From contig CM042022.1 of assembly GCA_023525975.1 (NCBI GenBank), positions 64,066,001 through 64,130,000 on the forward strand: a DNA stretch of 64,000 nt. Direction: 5' to 3'. Made by a program: the position numbers and the translations under genes. Positions 9,782 through 20,945 of this stretch are shown here, one piece after another (the stretch's first letter is position 1; every line of letters begins with the position of its first letter). Origin of the DNA: Smallanthus sonchifolius (lineage: Eukaryota; Streptophyta; Magnoliopsida; Asterales; Asteraceae). The notes under the pieces are model-generated. The model worked only from the letters and a program-made list of their open reading frames with translations, made no database searches and was not told the origin of the DNA.

Positions 9782-10616
9782 TGTGACGTTTCGGATGTTT
9801 ATTCACGCACTTGTGTTATATTATCGTGTAATCATCTCCTATTTTAATAAAGTGTAAGAGTTTTATTTAGTTTTATACGATTAGGTATTTTATTTCACGG
9901 ATATAAATTAATTAAAATTTTATAAGTTTTAAAAACTTATATAAATTTTATATAAAATCTAAATTTTAAAAGTTGCATATTTAATAAAAGAATCTATTTA
10001 AATAAGATAAATAACTTTTATAAAAATTATTTATAATAATAATAATAATAAATAAAATAAGTTTATAAAAAAACATTTTTAAATTAATTTTATTTAAAAG
10101 AAATTAAATTAATTTAGTTAAATAAAAGTTCAAGGGTTATTTTGTAATTAATCAAACTAGAAGGTTATAAAAACTAAAATCTGTCGAGGGACCATTTCTG
10201 GACAAGTTAAAGTACAAGGACCCATCCGTAATTATCGCAAGGACCTAATTAAAACGAAATCAAACTCCAGGGACTAAAACTGCCAATACCCAATTCGTTT
10301 ATCCGGTCACCCCCAACAATAGTCCGGCGGTCCAAGGCTTTCTCCGGCGAACGCCCGACAGCCCTGTCCCTCTACCCCTTAACACCTAAAACCTGCGCCA
10401 TTGTACTCGCCTTCCTCGTGCGACCTCGTTTCCCTGACCAATTTGCCTTTCCATCATCAGAATTTCAGGCGCACACTCTGACCCGAATGTCAACGCCGCA
10501 ATTCACCCACGCGGCTGGACCTCGACCTCTGCAAGACGTCTGGACAGTTTCGGCATAACCAGACAAGTGTGTAGATGTGCTCAATTTCGTGTCCCACCAT
10601 CGAATTCAACTTCGGG

Positions 10617-10624
10617 TATAAAAA
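10617..10624 (+). promoter_or_regulatory. G3 LTR TATA box
   Basis: TATAAAAA lies downstream of a GC-rich stretch and about 45 bp before a run of CTCTCT. The 3' LTR copy is at 18890-18897. It gives a U3 of about 835 bp. Confidence 0.72.
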
Positions 10625-11000
10625 CCATTGTCGGTCCTTCTCAAGCCCCAATCTCCCTCTCTGTCTACTCTCTCTCTAAATTGAGGATACCTCCGTGTTC
10701 GCGACATTCAGGCGAAACTCCCCAGCCCCCTTAGAAGTTCCAATTCGACCCGAAAGTCCAGTTCCAGTTCGGGATATTCTCGGCTTCGTTCTCGACTCCG
10801 CAAACCACTTCGGTCAAGTATTATCACTGCATTTCGTTTCCCTACCCTTCGTTTATCTTAGTGCTAGCAATTCCGAGCATAATCCAGACCATAACCCACT
10901 GATTCCCGGACAAACGAGAATGCTCGGACACGACTGCTGGTCGTTGCCGAGAACCAGTGGACATTTCGCTAAGTGGTTATCATTTAATTAACATATACCT

Positions 11001-11100
11001 GACCAGCGATGGGCTATAGCCCGGCTGGTCAGTGTCGTGTGTGATGAGTATAAGGTCCCGGGTTCGAGACTTGTGGCCTCCGGCCCACCCCCTTTTTTTT
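11001..11100 (+). other. tRNA-like module (A-box, B-box, T-run) in G3 5' LTR
   Basis: An A-box-like TAGCCCGGCTGG (11017-11028) is followed by a B-box-like GGTTCGAGAC (11061-11070) and eight T (11093-11100). This is the order of an RNA polymerase III unit. CTGACCAGC and GCTGGTCAG around the A-box form a 9-bp stem. The 3' LTR copy at 19273-19373 keeps all parts. I see no clear cloverleaf, so this is tRNA- or SINE-derived sequence, not a tRNA gene. Confidence 0.5.
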
Positions 11101-11953
11101 CTCAGTTTAAGCCTCTGGACCCGTTTCCCTTTTCTGAACCCGGATTCGGGTCTGGGGCGACCCGGTCCGACCCATTTGACTATTAAATCTCATTTTATCT
11201 ATTATATATTTATTAAAATAATTAATTTAAAACCCACTTATTATTACTTGTTTAAATTAATTGTTTTAAAATCTATTTAATTATTTTAACTTATTTTAAT
11301 ACCATTTTTATACAATAAATACTAAAACGAGTCGGTTTACTCGTTCGTTTATTTTAAAATCGATTAAACTATATTTTTATAAACCATCCCATTTTTTTTA
11401 TAAACTTATTAAAATACATTATAATGTATAAAATGTCCTATTTTTATAAACCGTGTAATATCTTTATAAACTTATTAAAATACATTATAATATACAAAAT
11501 GTCCTATTTTTATAAACTTTGTAACATTTTTATAAAACTTATCAAAATACCTTTTACAATGTCCCACCTTTATAAGTCTTGCAATATTTTTTAATAAATT
11601 TGTTAAAACAAATTTTAATATATATATAATATATGATTAGTCAAATAAAGAATTTTCTTTTATTTTTTATTGTTATATATAAATGCGTTAAACATAATAA
11701 ATATTTGTTTAAAACAATATATATATATATATGTATTTTTTTTATGAGCTAAAGTTCTACAAAACCGTTATCATTTTCTACCCTATTTTATACAAATAAT
11801 TATTAAGGATATTATTATAAAACCTATACTCATTAAATACGAATACGCTCATAAACATACAATAATACTTATCCATCCACATAGAGTTTCATCGTGCCTA
11901 GGTTTCAACATCCTTATCACCCGCACTCGTGGATTAACATATCCGCTAGCCAG

Positions 11954-12427
11954 GTGAGTTACATAGCCCCTATTTTACATTTTTATAAGTTTTGGGGTGA
12001 AACATTATACATGCTACTCACATTGTTTATACGTGTTATACATGAGACTATATGCTTATTCTTTGGATGTACATACATTTATACACAAGACAACCAACTG
12101 TAATATTGATAGATCTATTGTGCCTGACCAGCCCACCCAGTTAGGGTGTTTATTACTGCACACTCGGATATGACCGCGTGTTATATTCAAACATATCGGA
12201 TATAGTGGGTAACTATATTCAAACATACCGGACTTAGCTGTTGTGCTCTGTTCAAGCGTGTCAAACTCGGTTTGAATTGTGATTAAATAAATGATACATC
12301 ATACATACTATGTTTAACAATATAAACAATGAGTTGCAAAACGATTTACAACTACTATTTACAGGAAATACTAAACCTATGTACTCACCAACTTTTTAGT
12401 TGACACTTGATTTAAATAATGTTTCAG
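11954..12427 (+). other. Putative 474-nt intron in G3 5' LTR leader
   Basis: The donor is GCCAG|GTGAGTT. The acceptor is AATGTTTCAG|GTTTGG with a branchpoint-like TTGAC upstream. The 3' LTR copy (20229-20702) and the G1 copy (26821-26348) are also exactly 474 nt. Splicing is not demonstrated. Confidence 0.45.
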
Positions 12428-12654
12428 GTTTGGATATGTGACTGCTTGCCGAAGATTTCTCCACTTAGGAACTATGGACCTAGTTAAATAAATTAAAGTT
12501 TTGAACTAGACTAGGTTATTTGAAATGTATTGTATTTGGAACTTGTTACTTTTAAATTTAATTAATGAATTATGCAACCTTTAGTTATCATGTGCTTTTG
12601 AACAATCATCACATTGTCCGCCTTGATGATTCCGCCATCGATCGGGGTGTGACC

Positions 12655-13564
12655 GATTGGTATCAGAGCCATGGTTATAGGGAATTAGGTTATTAGACAC
12701 AATGACCTAGACTATAACCCTAGGACTCCCTTTTATGTGCTATGTGCTAAATGATTAAATGCTATGTGAATTATTGGTAGTTAGGTAATATTTGAATTTT
12801 CCCAAGTTTGGTACATGAGACTTATACACATGCATGCAAGACTTTGATACATGATACATACTTTACATACACATTTGACAAACATACTTATGCAAACAAA
12901 TACACTACCCATCCCTATTCATACTCTTTCCTAATCCGTATTAATTGCAACAATTCCTACATGTTTTATGCTCATAGACTCTCAAAATCTTGAAAATCTC
13001 GTCAACAACTTAATTTCTTGAGACCAGTAAAGGACACGTGCAATCTGGAAGGGTGACACCTGTACACTGGGTTTTCTGTCTAGGATAGCATTTCGTATAA
13101 ATCCAAATAAACGGACCCATATGCTTTCCTGGGAATTCCTGAAGTGAGTGTTTACCTATAGGCTAAAGCATGTCTCTTTGAAAGTTTCAGGAAATTAATT
13201 AACGTTGATAAGTCAATGTATTCGCAAGGATACAATCCGAACTTAAACTTAAAATTTGGGGATATTATAGCAAGATAGGAAGAACTAGACAAACATGCAA
13301 AACAAATCATTATTACGGGTGCACACGTAATAACGATTTGTAATGCATGCAAGTCCCGGCAATTCCTATTATGCAAATAATGATCTATAACATCATGTCC
13401 TACCCGGAAAAGATGACTTAGTTTCCCCTATCAACTTAGAATAAATACACATGCACTGGCACGCGTCATGATAAATCTCGCATTTCTGCTTACATTATTT
13501 CCCGCTATAACTCATATTTATCCGTCTTATCTAAAATATCATTGTCTTTTCTTATGGTGTTAGA
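12655..13564 (+). other. G3 leader with PBS at 12658-12669
   Basis: The PBS is TGGTATCAGAGC. The next roughly 80 nt are nearly the same as in G1 and recognisably shared with G5. The rest is non-coding. It includes a stretch around 13080-13400 that is also found inverted in the G1 leader (25390-25690). Confidence 0.85.
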
Positions 13565-16500
13565 ATGCCTCCTCGACGTGCAAACTCTAGCACTTCCAAC
13601 CCGGATCTTGCTACTCTCCTTGCCCAGCTAGTAGGGCAAATGACCCAAGCAAATAACAATAGTGACGGGTCTCACAACATCCAAGGGAACGGTGGTACCA
13701 ACCAGCCTCATTGCACATTTAAGCACTTTAACTCGTGCAATCCTACTAAATTCTTTGGGACTGAAGGTGCTACCGGCCTACTTCAATGGTTTGAAAGCAT
13801 GGAAAGCACATTCCTAAACAGCGACTGTCCCGATAATCTTCGGGTTCGTTATGCCACAAGTATACTCCAAAAGAGAGCCCTCACCTGGTGGAACGGTGAG
13901 AAACGCACTCGTGGTGCTGAGGTTGCTACATCCTTATCATGGGATGATCTGAAGAAGGCCATGACTGATGAATTCTGTCCTCGGAATGAAATAAGGAAGC
14001 TCGAGGCTGAATTTTGGGATCTTGCCCAAGACAGCGGGGATAATCTGGCTTACACCACCCGGTTTCAAGAGCTAAGTCTGCTAGTGCCTCATATGATCAC
14101 TCCCCTTGCTCGGGGAATTGAAAAATACATAGGCGGCCTGCCTATGCAAATTCAAGATGCTGTGTTAGGAAGCAATCCTCCTACACTTGAAGCTGCCATC
14201 CGTCTATCCGCTACACTATCCGACAACCACGTCAAAGCCGGAACCTTAACAAGAAAGGGTTCCAAGAAGGTTGTCTCCACTCTTGCAGCTGTCAAAGATG
14301 TAAAACCTGAGTCTTCTAACCGCAACAAGAAACGAAAGGGTCGAAACTTCGCAGCCGTAACTCCCGCTGTACCTGCTCTTCAAGTGGCCCCTTTGGGTCA
14401 AAACCCGAAACCTTATTTGGGTCCAAATCCCCAATGTCAGACCTGCAAGTACCATCATCCTACCAACCTACCATGCCGATTGTGTTCAAGCTGCGGACGA
14501 TATGGACACGTGGTCACTACCTGCCGTACCCGTCCTCCCGTCCACCAAGCTGCTCCAGTCAACCGTCCGAACTATCCGGCACTTCTCAATGTTCGGGCAT
14601 GTTACGAGTGTGGAGACCCAAACCATTTCCGTGACCGATGCCCAAAACTTCATCATCAAGGTGGTCCCCAAGGACGAGCATTTAATATAAACGCTAATGA
14701 GGCACAAGCAAACAACGATGTGATAAACGGTACGTTTCTCATGAACAATCATTATGCATCCATTTTATTTGATACCGGTGCCGATAGGAGTTTCGTGTCT
14801 CTTACCTTTGAATCTTGACTTGCTAAACAAAGAACGAAACTTGACAATCCTTATTCCGTGGAGATAGCAAACGGGAAATCTATTGCTATAAACTCCGTTA
14901 TCCGCAACTGCAATCTCGAGCTTAATAATCATGAATTCTCTGTTGATCTCCTTCCAATGCAATTGGGAAGCTTCGATATTATAATTGGCATGGACTGGCT
15001 ATCCAAGCACCATGCCGAGGTTGTTTGCTACGAAAAGTGTATTCGTATACCTCTCTCTTCGGGCGACACGTTAGTTATTTTCGGTGAAAAACCGTGCCGT
15101 GGTCTTCAAATCATGTCTTGCACATTGGCACAAAAGTACTTGCGGAAAAAGTACGTTGCCTTCTTGGCCCACATAGTTGACACAAAAGACAAGGGTAAGA
15201 AATTGCAATACATTCCAATCATCCGAGATTTTCCCGAGGTATTCCCCGAGGATTTACCTGGTCTTCCTCCCACTAGACAAGTGGAGTTTCGTATCGACCT
15301 CGTGCCCGGGGCAACTCCCGTGGCAAAAGCCCCCTACGGCCTTGCACCTTCCGAAATGCAAGAGCTTGCAAGTCAATTACAAGAACTCTCATCCAAAGGA
15401 TTCATCCGCCCGAGCCATTCACCTTGGGGTGCTCCCGTGCTGTTTGTAAAGAAAAAGGATGGGTCATTTCGAATGTGCATTGATTATCGTGAACTCAACA
15501 AGCTTACAATTAAGAACCGATATCCGTTACCCCGTATCGACGATCTTTTCGATCAGCTTCAAGGTTCAACATGTTTCTCCAAGATTGACCTTCGTTCCGG
15601 ATACCATCAACTTCGTGTTCTCGATGAAGACATTCCGAAGACTGCCTTTCGGACTAGATATGGTCACTACGAGTTCATGGTCATGCCCTTCGGGTTGACT
15701 AATGCACCTGCGGTCTTCATGGACCTCATGAACCATGTATGCAAACCTTATTTGGACAAGTTCGTGATCGTTTTCATTGATGGAATTCTTATATTTTCTA
15801 AGACGAAAGCGGAGCATGAACAACATCTTCGTTTGATTTTAGAACTCTTGAAGAAAGAACAACTATACGCCAAGTTCTCCAAGTGTGAATTCTGGCTAAA
15901 GGAAGTTCAATTTTTGGGACACATAGTCAACGATAAGGGAATTCATGTGGACCCAGCAAAAATCGAAGCGGTAAAGAATTGGAGTACTCCTAAGACTCCT
16001 ACCGAGATTCGTTCCTTCCTCGGACTAGCAGGTTACTATCGTCGTTTCATCTCAAATTTCTCCAAGATTGCGGTTCCGCTCACTGCCTTGACTCACAAAA
16101 GTAAACCTTACGAGTGGGGACCCAAGAAAGAGGAAGCTTTTCAAACTCTCAAGCACAAGCTCTTCCATGCTCCTATTCTAACACTTCCTAATGGCAATGA
16201 CGACTTTGTCGTTTATTGTGATGCATCCAACCAAGGTCTTGGTTGTGTCCTTATGCAACGTGGCCAAGTAATTGCATATGCATCACGTCAACTCAAAATT
16301 CATGAGAAGCACTATACGACCCATGATCTCGAGCTTGGTGCTGTCGTCTTCGCCTTGAAAATTTGGAGACATTATTTATATGGTACCAAATGCGTGGTTT
16401 TCACCGACCACAAAAGTCTCCAACATATTTTCAATCAAAAAGAGCTTAATATGAGACAACGACGATGGGTCGAACTTCTTAACGACTACGACTGCGAGAT

Positions 16501-18019
16501 TCGCTACCACCCCGGCAAAGCAAATGTTGTAGCCGACGCTTTGAGTCGTAAAGAACGTATCATGCTTCATAGTGTTCGTATTCATAATGACATCCAAGCC
16601 CGCATTCTCCAAGCACAACACACCTCGGTTACCGAGGGAAACATGTATCAAGAAATGGCATGTGGTGTAGAACTCTTGCTAGAAACCAAAGCCAACGGCC
16701 TATTGTATTACTTGGATCGTATCTGGATTCCCGATCGCAACGATCTTCGTATGTTTTTGATGAATGAATCCCATAAGACTCGATATTCGGTACATCCTGG
16801 AGCTTATAAGATGTACATGGGTCTTCGTCAGCAATATTGGTGGCCCGGCATGAAAAAGGATATTGCCCTCTTTGTGGCAAAATGCCTAACTTGTTCTAAA
16901 GTGAAGGCCGAACACCAAAAGCCTTCCGGACTCCTCGAACAACCTGAAATTCCCGTGTGGAAGTGGGAGAACCTTGCTATGGATTTTATCACCAAACTAC
17001 CATGCACTTCTAGTGGGCACGATAGTATCTGGGTTATTATCGACTGACTTACAAAGTCTGCTCATTTCTTACCCATTCATGAGGACTATCGAGTCGAGAA
17101 ATTGGCTCGGATTTACATTGATGAGATCGTAAGTCGTCAAGGAATCCCTTTGAACATCATCTCCGATCGTGATTCGCGTTTTACCTCCCGATTTTGGCAA
17201 TCATTACAATCAGCACTTGGTACTCGTTTGGATTTAAGTACGGCTTACCATCCTCAAACTGATGGACAAACCAAACGAACAATCCAAACTCTTGAGGATA
17301 TGCTTAGAGCTTGTGTCATTGACTTTGGTGGCAATTGGGATTCTCACCTACCACTGATTGAATTTTCCTACAACAACAGCTATCACACAAGTATTAACAT
17401 GGCACCGTTTGAAGCTCTTTATGGACGAAAATGTCGTTCACCAATTTGTTGGAATGAAATTGGCGAAGCACAAATCACCGGTCCCGAGCTTATCCAAGAA
17501 ACCACCGATAAAGTCTCTCTTATCCGTGACAACATTCGGGTAGCAAGAAGTCGGGAAAAGAGCTATGCCGACAAGCGACGGAAACCCTTGGAATTTCAAG
17601 TTGGAGATATGGTCCTTCTAAAGGTATCACCTTGGAAAGGCGTAGTCCGATTTGGAAAGAAAGGAAAACTTGCACCTCGATATGTGGGTCCATTCAAGAT
17701 ACTCGAAAGGATAGGAAAAGTGGCCGACAAACTCGATCTTCCATCAGAACTCAGCAACGTTCATCCGACTTTTCATGTGTCTAATTTGAAAACGTGTCTA
17801 GCCGACGAGAACCTCCACATCCCCCTTGACGAAGTGCGTATTGACGAGAAAATGCACTTTGTTGAGAAACCCGTGGAAATCATGGACCGAGAAGTTAAGA
17901 AACTCAAGCGTAGCCGCATCCCCATTGTCAAGGTCCGTTGGGAGTCTAAACGTGGACCCGAGTTCACTTGGGAACGTGAAGACCAAATGAAGACCAAGTA
18001 TCCGCATCTCTTTTCATAG
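13565..18019 (+). pseudogene. G3 gag-pol (Gypsy, chromovirus-like) with two in-frame TGA stops
   Basis: One frame of 1485 codons is cut by TGA at 14816-14818 and 17045-17047, with no frameshift. Order: a MPPRR start, capsid region, zinc knuckles CSSCGRYGHVVTTC and CYECGDPNHFRDRC, protease DTGADRS just before the first stop, RT, RNase H with CDASNQG, integrase HHCC, then the second stop inside the integrase core right after WVIID, and a tail ending WEREDQMKTKYPHLF like a chromodomain end. In the RT active site FIDD reads FIDG, so a catalytic aspartate is lost. Both stops fit CGA-to-TGA change at methylated C. The element is defective in RT and truncated for integrase. Confidence 0.95.
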
Positions 18020-18049
18020 CCTCCACTAGTTGAATTTCGGGGCGAAATT

Positions 18050-18067
18050 CCTCTAACATGGGGAGAC
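18050..18067 (+). other. G3 polypurine tract
   Basis: CATGGGGAGAC directly precedes the 3' LTR start TGTGACG. G1 has the same tract in reverse at 22914-22924. Both elements also share the upstream ATTTCGGGGCGAAAT inverted repeat. Confidence 0.85.
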
Positions 18068-19974
18068 TGTGACGTTTCGGATATTCATTCACGCACTTGT
18101 GTTATATTATCGTGTAATCATCTCCTATTTTAATAAAGTGTAAGAGTTTTATTTAGTTTTATACGATTAGGTATTTTATTTCACGGATATAAATTAATTA
18201 AAATTTTATAAGTTTTAAAAACTTATATAAAATTTAAATTTTAAAAGTTGCATATTTAATAAAAGAATCTATTTAAATAAGATAAATAACTTTTATAAAA
18301 ATTATTTATAATAATAATAATAAATAAAATAAGTTTATAAAAAAAACATTTTTAAATTAATTTTATTTAAAAGAAATTAAATTAATTTAGTTAAATAAAA
18401 GTTCAAGGGTTATTTTGTAATTAATCAAACTAGAAGGTTATAAAAACTAAAATCTGTCGAGGGACCATTTCTGGACAAGTTAAAGTACAAGGACCCATCC
18501 GTAATTATCACAGGGACCTAATTAAAACGAAATCAAACTCCAGGGACTAAAACTGCCAATACCCAATTCGTTTATCCGGTCACCCCCAACAATAGTCCGG
18601 CGGTCCAAGGCTTTCTCCGGCGAACGCCCGACAGCCCTGTCCCTCTACCCCTCAACACCTAAAACCTGCGCCATTGTACTTGCCTTCCTCGTGCGACCTC
18701 GTTCCCCCGACCAATTTGCCTTTCCATCATCAGAATTTCACGCGCACAATCTGACCCGAATGTCAACGCCGCAATTCACCCACGCGGCTGGACCTCGACC
18801 TCTGCAAGACGTCTGGACAGTTTCGGCATAACCAGACAAGTGTGTAGATGTGCTCAATTTCGTGTCCCATCATCGAATTCAACTTCGGGTATAAAAACCA
18901 TTGTCGGTCCTTCTCAAGCCCCAATCTCCCTCTCTGTCTACTCTCTCTCTAAATTGAGGATACCTCAGTGTTCGCGACATCCAGGCGAAACTCCCTAGCC
19001 CCCTTAGAAGTTCCAATTCGACCCCAAAGTCCAGTTCCAGTTCGGGATATTCTCGGCTTCGTTCTCGACTCCGCAGACCACTTCGGTCAGGTATTATCAC
19101 TGCATTTCGTTTCCCTACCCTTCGTTTATCTTAGTGCTAGCAATTCCGAGCATAATCCAGACCATAACCCACTGATTCCCGGACAAACGAAAATGCTCGG
19201 ACACGACTCCTGGTCGTTGCCGAGAACTAGTGGACATTTCGCTAAGTGGTTATCATTTAATTAACATATACCTGACCAGCGATGGGCTATAGCCTGGCTG
19301 GTCAGTGTCGTGTAATATGAGTATAAGGTCCCGGGTTCGAGACTTGTGGCCTCTGGCCCACCCCCTTTTTTTTCTCAGTTTAAGCCTCTGGACCCGTTTC
19401 CGTTTTCTGAACCCGGATTCGGGTCTGGGCCGACCCGGTCCGACCCATTTGACTATTAAATCTCATTTTATCTATTATATATTTATTAAAATAATTAATT
19501 TAAAACCCACTTATTATTACTTGTTTAAATTAATTGTTTTAAAATCCATTTAATTATTTTAATACCATTTTTATACAATAAATACTAAAACGAGTCGGTT
19601 TACTCTTTCGTTTATTTTAAAATCGATTAAACTATATTTTTATAAACCATCCCATTTTTTTTTAAACTTATTAAAATACATTATAATATATAAAATGTCC
19701 TATTTTTATAAACCGTGTAATATCTTTATAAACTTATTAAAATACATTATAATATACAAAATGTCCTATTTTTATAAACTTTGTAACATTTTTATAAAAC
19801 TTATCAAAATACCTTTTACAATGTCCCACCTTTATAAGTCTTGCAATATTTTTTAATAAACTTGTTAAAACAAATTTTAATATATATATAATATATGATT
19901 AGTCAAATAAAGATTTTTCTTTTATTTGTTATTGTTATATATAAATGCGTTAAACATAATAAATATTTGTTTAA

Positions 19975-20012
<38 letters not shown>

Positions 20013-20940
20013 TTTTTTATGAGCTAAAGTTCTACAAAACCGTTATCATTTTCTACCCTATTTTATACAAATAATTATTAAGGATATTCTTATAAAACTT
20101 ATACTCATTAAATACGAATACGCTCATAAACATACAATAATACTTATCCATCCACATAGGGTTTCATCGTGCCTAGGTTTCAACATCCTTATCACCCGCA
20201 CTCGTGGATTAACATATCCGCTAGCCAGGTGAGTTACATAGCCCCTATTTTACATTTTTATAAGTTTTGGGGTGAAACATTATACATGCTACTCACATTG
20301 TTTATACGTGTTATACATGAGACTATATGCTTATTCTTTGGATGTACATACATTTATACACAAGACAACCAACTGTAATATTGATAGATCTATTGTGCCT
20401 GACCAGCCCACCCAGTTAGGGTATTTATTACTGCACACTCGGATATGACCGCGTGTTATATTCAAACATATCGGATATAGTGGGTAACTATATTCAAACA
20501 TACCGGACTTAGCTGTTGTGCTCTGTTTAAGCGTGTCAAACTCGGTTTGAATTGTGATTAAATAAATGATACATCATACATACTATGTTTAACAATATAA
20601 ACAATGAGTTGCAAAACGATTTACAACTACTATTTACAGGAAATACTAAACCTATGTACTCACCAACTTTTTAGTTGACACTTGATTTAAATAATGTTTC
20701 AGGTTTGGATATGTGACTGCTTGCCGAAGATTTCTCCACTTAGGAACTATGGACCTAGTTAAATAAATTAATGTTTTGAACTAGACTAGGTTATTTGAAA
20801 TGTATTGTATTTGGAAATTGTTACTTTTAAATTTAATTAATGAATTATGCAACCTTTAGTTATCAGGTGCTTTTGAACAATCATCACATAGTCCGCCTCG
20901 ATGATTCCGCCATCGGTCGGGGTGTGACATAGGTGTGACA
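18068..20940 (+). repeat. G3 3' LTR plus an 11-bp terminal duplication
   Basis: The LTR proper ends at 20929 (GGTGTGACA). Bases 20930-20940 (TAGGTGTGACA) nearly repeat that end, and only after them does the ATTCA target copy occur. The integrated end is therefore 11 bp longer than the canonical LTR. Confidence 0.88.
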
Positions 20941-20945
20941 ATTCA

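Larger units (their letters stand above)
9782..12654 (+). repeat. G3 5' LTR
   Basis: It is 2873 bp and starts TGTGACGTTTCGG. The last base is C where the 3' LTR and G1 have A. The first kilobase is AT-rich. The TATA box is at 10617, a tRNA-like module at 11001-11100, and a putative intron at 11954-12427. An AT microsatellite near 11719-11733 is longer in the 3' LTR (about 19978-20009). Confidence 0.93.
9782..20940 (+). mobile_element. G3: full-length Gypsy element, gag-pol broken by two stops
   Basis: It is about 11.16 kb with target copies ATTCA at 9777-9781 and 20941-20945. LTRs are 9782-12654 and 18068-20929. The PBS is at 12658-12669 and the polypurine tract ends at 18067. The 3' end carries an extra 11 bp beyond the normal LTR end. 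The LTRs differ at a few dozen sites plus AT-repeat indels, so it is older than G2. It lies opposite in orientation to its host G1, to which its leader and gag are closely related. Confidence 0.93.

Noticed and set aside
10695..10991. 98-residue frame in the G3 LTR, repeated at 18968-19264
   Set aside because: It falls within the transcribed LTR leader and lacks any known motif. An upstream ORF role is possible but not supported.
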